A DNA stretch of 34,877 nucleotides from Sphaerobacteraceae bacterium. Lineage in GTDB: Bacteria; Chloroflexota; Chloroflexia; Thermomicrobiales; Thermomicrobiaceae. Shown here in pieces: positions 33,434-34,877 of this stretch. Both the position numbers and the translations under genes were made by a program. The DNA is taken from the NCBI GenBank assembly GCA_007695115.1, contig REEK01000083.1, positions 1 to 34,877 of the forward strand, read 5' to 3'. The number at the start of each line of letters is the position of its first letter. The first letter of the stretch is position 1. The notes under the pieces are model-generated. The model did not search any database. It had not been told where the DNA came from and worked only from the letters and a program-made list of their open reading frames with translations.

Positions 33434-34354
33434 GTGGAAACAACACAGGGACAATCCACAGCGCGTACCGGTTCGGGGAAGACATCTGCGCTCAGCGCAA
33501 ACGATAAATCGCACCGGAGCCACACCTCGATCGTTATTCGTCGGTTGCTTCGCAGCCCGCAGGCGGTCGTCGGTGGGGTAATCCTCATCACGCTGGTGCT
33601 CGTGGCGCTGGCTGCGCCGCTGATCGCTCCGCACGATCCGCTGGAGATGTCGGTTGTCGATCAGTTCCAGGCGCCATCAACGCAGAACTTCTTCGGTACT
33701 GATGAGTTCGGACGAGATGTCTTCTCCCGTGTCCTCCACGGTGCCCAGATCTCACTCCGTGTCGGACTGATGGCGACACTGATCGCCGTTGGTGGCGGTA
33801 CCTTGCTCGGGATGGTTGCCGGGTACTTCGGACGATGGGTCGATAGTGTGGGCCAGAAGATCATGGACACGCTCCTGGCGTTCCCAGGTCTGCTGCTGGC
33901 GCTGGCGATTATCGCCGTGCTGGGGCCGGGGCTTCGGAACGTGCTGATTGCGCTCGGTATTGGTGGGATGCCCTACTACGCCCGTCTGGTGCGTGGGCAG
34001 GTGCTTTCCATCAAGGAACGCGAGTTCATCGAGGCAGCACGCGTTGTCGGGGCACGACATCCCCGCATCATGCTGCGGCACATTCTGCCGAACACCGTCT
34101 CCCCGCTGATCGTGGTGGGGTCGCTCGATCTCGGCTGGAATATTCTGGCCGCGGCATCGCTCTCGTTCATCGGGCTGGGTGCCCAGCCACCGACGCCGGA
34201 GTGGGGCTTCATGCTCTCCGCTGGACGTGACTTCATGCGCGATCAGTGGTGGATCTCCACCTTCCCGGGTATCGCCATCGTTCTGGCCGTGCTGAGCTTC
34301 AACCTACTCGGTGACGGTCTGCGAGACGCCTTCGATCCGCAGTCGCGGGATTAG
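33434..34354 (+). CDS. ABC transporter permease, DppC family
   Basis: A 306-residue permease. I chose the GTG at 33434, 10 nt after the dppB stop and 7 nt after AGGAG; the frame is open upstream but that overlaps dppB. A polar N-terminus of about 40 residues precedes helix 1. Family marks are GTDEFGRDVFSRVLHGAQISL, the EAA loop REFIEAARVVGARHPRIMLRH (within) and GLGAQPPTPEWGFML. The operon ends here with a strong terminator. The two ATPase subunits usual in this family (DppD, DppF) are missing from the operon. Confidence 0.96.
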   Translation: METTQGQSTARTGSGKTSALSANDKSHRSHTSIVIRRLLRSPQAVVGGVILITLVLVALAAPLIAPHDPLEMSVVDQFQAPSTQNFFGTDEFGRDVFSRVLHGAQISLRVGLMATLIAVGGGTLLGMVAGYFGRWVDSVGQKIMDTLLAFPGLLLALAIIAVLGPGLRNVLIALGIGGMPYYARLVRGQVLSIKEREFIEAARVVGARHPRIMLRHILPNTVSPLIVVGSLDLGWNILAAASLSFIGLGAQPPTPEWGFMLSAGRDFMRDQWWISTFPGIAIVLAVLSFNLLGDGLRDAFDPQSRD

Positions 34355-34395
34355 CCGAACGCAAGACGGCCGCCACATTAGAGAACTTTACGAAG

Positions 34396-34424
34396 AACCG
34401 GGAGGCAGCAGCTGCCTCCCGGTT
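34396..34424 (+). terminator. Rho-independent terminator of the ABC operon
   Basis: AACCGGGAGGCAG and CTGCCTCCCGGTT form a perfect 13-bp stem around CAG. The tail has few U residues, but the stem is the strongest in the window. Confidence 0.82.
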
Positions 34425-34453
34425 TGCAGTTCGTCATTCTGTTCAGCTCAGGA

Positions 34454-34877
34454 TCACTCGCCGAGCTGCGCTTCGATCCACTGGATCGTGCTGTCGGACT
34501 CAACGCGCCCGGCTCCACTGTCATGTAGGGATCCATCCGGATTGATCAAGGCATACGATGGGTGAGAGCGCAGTCCGTAGATCTCCCAGGTTTCGAGCCC
34601 TGTATCGTTGACGTAGGTGTACTGGATACCCCAGTTGTTTGCCGCATCGTCCATTGGCACCTGTCCCTGATAGAACTGACCGTGGATCGCGATAATGCGC
34701 AGACCTTCGGGAGCATACGTTTCCTGCCACTCATTGATGGTCGGAACCTCCGACCGGCAGGTCGTTCATATGCTATTCCAGAAGACGAGCACGACTGGCT
34801 CGCCCCGCAGATCTTCAAGGGTGACTGGATCACCATTGCGCCAGTCAGTCAGGCCGGCAAGTTCCGGGGCAAGATCG
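34454..34877 (-). CDS. Candidate selenoprotein: TlpA/thioredoxin-like protein with UxxC motif, 5' part outside window
   Basis: 140 residues are visible. They read through LRGEPVVLVFWNSI, then TGA (34766-34768), then TTCRSEVPTINEW, and continue to GLETWEIYGLRSHPSYALINPDGSL and the stop. In TlpA/redoxin proteins this position is FWATWCxxCRxEMP, so the TGA replaces the first active-site Cys and the motif is Sec-Thr-Thr-Cys. The fold continues normally afterwards: the cis-Pro loop (SHPSYALI) is intact. A perfect 7-bp hairpin follows the TGA. Without read-through the gene would be split into two useless pieces. Such proteins reduce or shuffle disulfides, usually outside the membrane; the targeting signal lies beyond the edge. 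Confidence 0.8.
34739..34755 (-). promoter_or_regulatory. Candidate bacterial SECIS hairpin for the TlpA-like gene
   Basis: On the minus strand, GGTCGGA-GGT-TCCGACC is a perfect 7-bp stem with a GGT loop. The stem begins 10 nt, and the loop 17 nt, after the TGA. The loop GGT resembles that of the E. coli fdhF element (GGUC). Spacing and stem length match the hairpin in the ArsM-like gene. Confidence 0.72.

Noticed and set aside
1-34877. General reassignment of TGA to Trp or Cys
   Set aside because: Many complete genes here end in TGA at the expected family length, and Trp and Cys use TGG and TGC/TGT normally.

Overview
The window looks like a chromosomal segment of a moderately GC-rich bacterium, most likely a member of the Chloroflexota (Thermomicrobia-like). 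That assignment rests on a fused heme A/heme O synthase, Tat-type lipoproteins with long acidic linkers, several DinB-type proteins, a SigK/RskA-type sigma/anti-sigma pair and dense dispersed palindromic repeats. It is an inference; no rRNA or other marker is present to prove it. I saw no tRNA, rRNA, CRISPR array, prophage or insertion sequence.

The most interesting content sits near the two ends of the window. Two unrelated genes each carry an in-frame TGA exactly where their families have a redox or catalytic cysteine, and each TGA is followed 9-10 nt later by a perfect 7-bp hairpin. The first (1133-1909) is an ArsM-like methyltransferase, read as Gly-Sec-Ile-Ala-Gly-Ala, in which every other cysteine is absent. 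The second (34454-34877, minus strand, 5' end outside the window) is a TlpA/thioredoxin-like protein whose CxxC motif reads Sec-Thr-Thr-Cys. TGA is an ordinary stop in many other genes here. The simplest reading is two selenoproteins with bacterial SECIS elements, both of which conventional gene callers would truncate.

Layout. 1-2.9 kb: a metal-binding lipoprotein (ZnuA/TroA type, partial) with an upstream palindrome, a composite palindromic repeat, the Sec methyltransferase and an acidic Tat lipoprotein. 3.1-4.5 kb (minus): ECF sigma factor and RskA-type anti-sigma factor, divergent from trpS. 4.7-8.8 kb: trpS, a CxxS redoxin, a cupin, a nucleotidyltransferase-like protein and a zinc alcohol dehydrogenase. 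8.8-11.8 kb: an orphan peptide-type ABC binding protein with a structured leader, and a membrane-anchored diguanylate cyclase. 11.9-14.1 kb: an MFS exporter behind a chain of overlapping hairpins, and a methyltransferase. 14.1-17.7 kb: an orphan molybdenum hydroxylase large subunit and tandem DinB paralogues. 17.9-20.9 kb: a GNAT/FemAB-like protein and a ThDP-dependent enzyme. 21-25 kb (minus): the CtaA-CtaB fusion with a small membrane protein, a DinB-like protein and a SelA-fold PLP enzyme. 25.3-27.8 kb: a zinc-ribbon protein, an AI-2E/PerM-type permease and mutM. 27.8-28.6 kb: a repeat cluster. 28.6-30.3 kb: a small membrane protein and a second MFS transporter. 30.3-34.4 kb: an oligopeptide-type ABC operon (binding protein plus two permeases, no ATPases) with a strong promoter and a LacI-type palindrome in its leader.

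Recurring regulatory themes are extended -10 promoters (TGN-TAnnnT), rho-independent terminators with GC-rich stems, and structured leaders before transporter genes.
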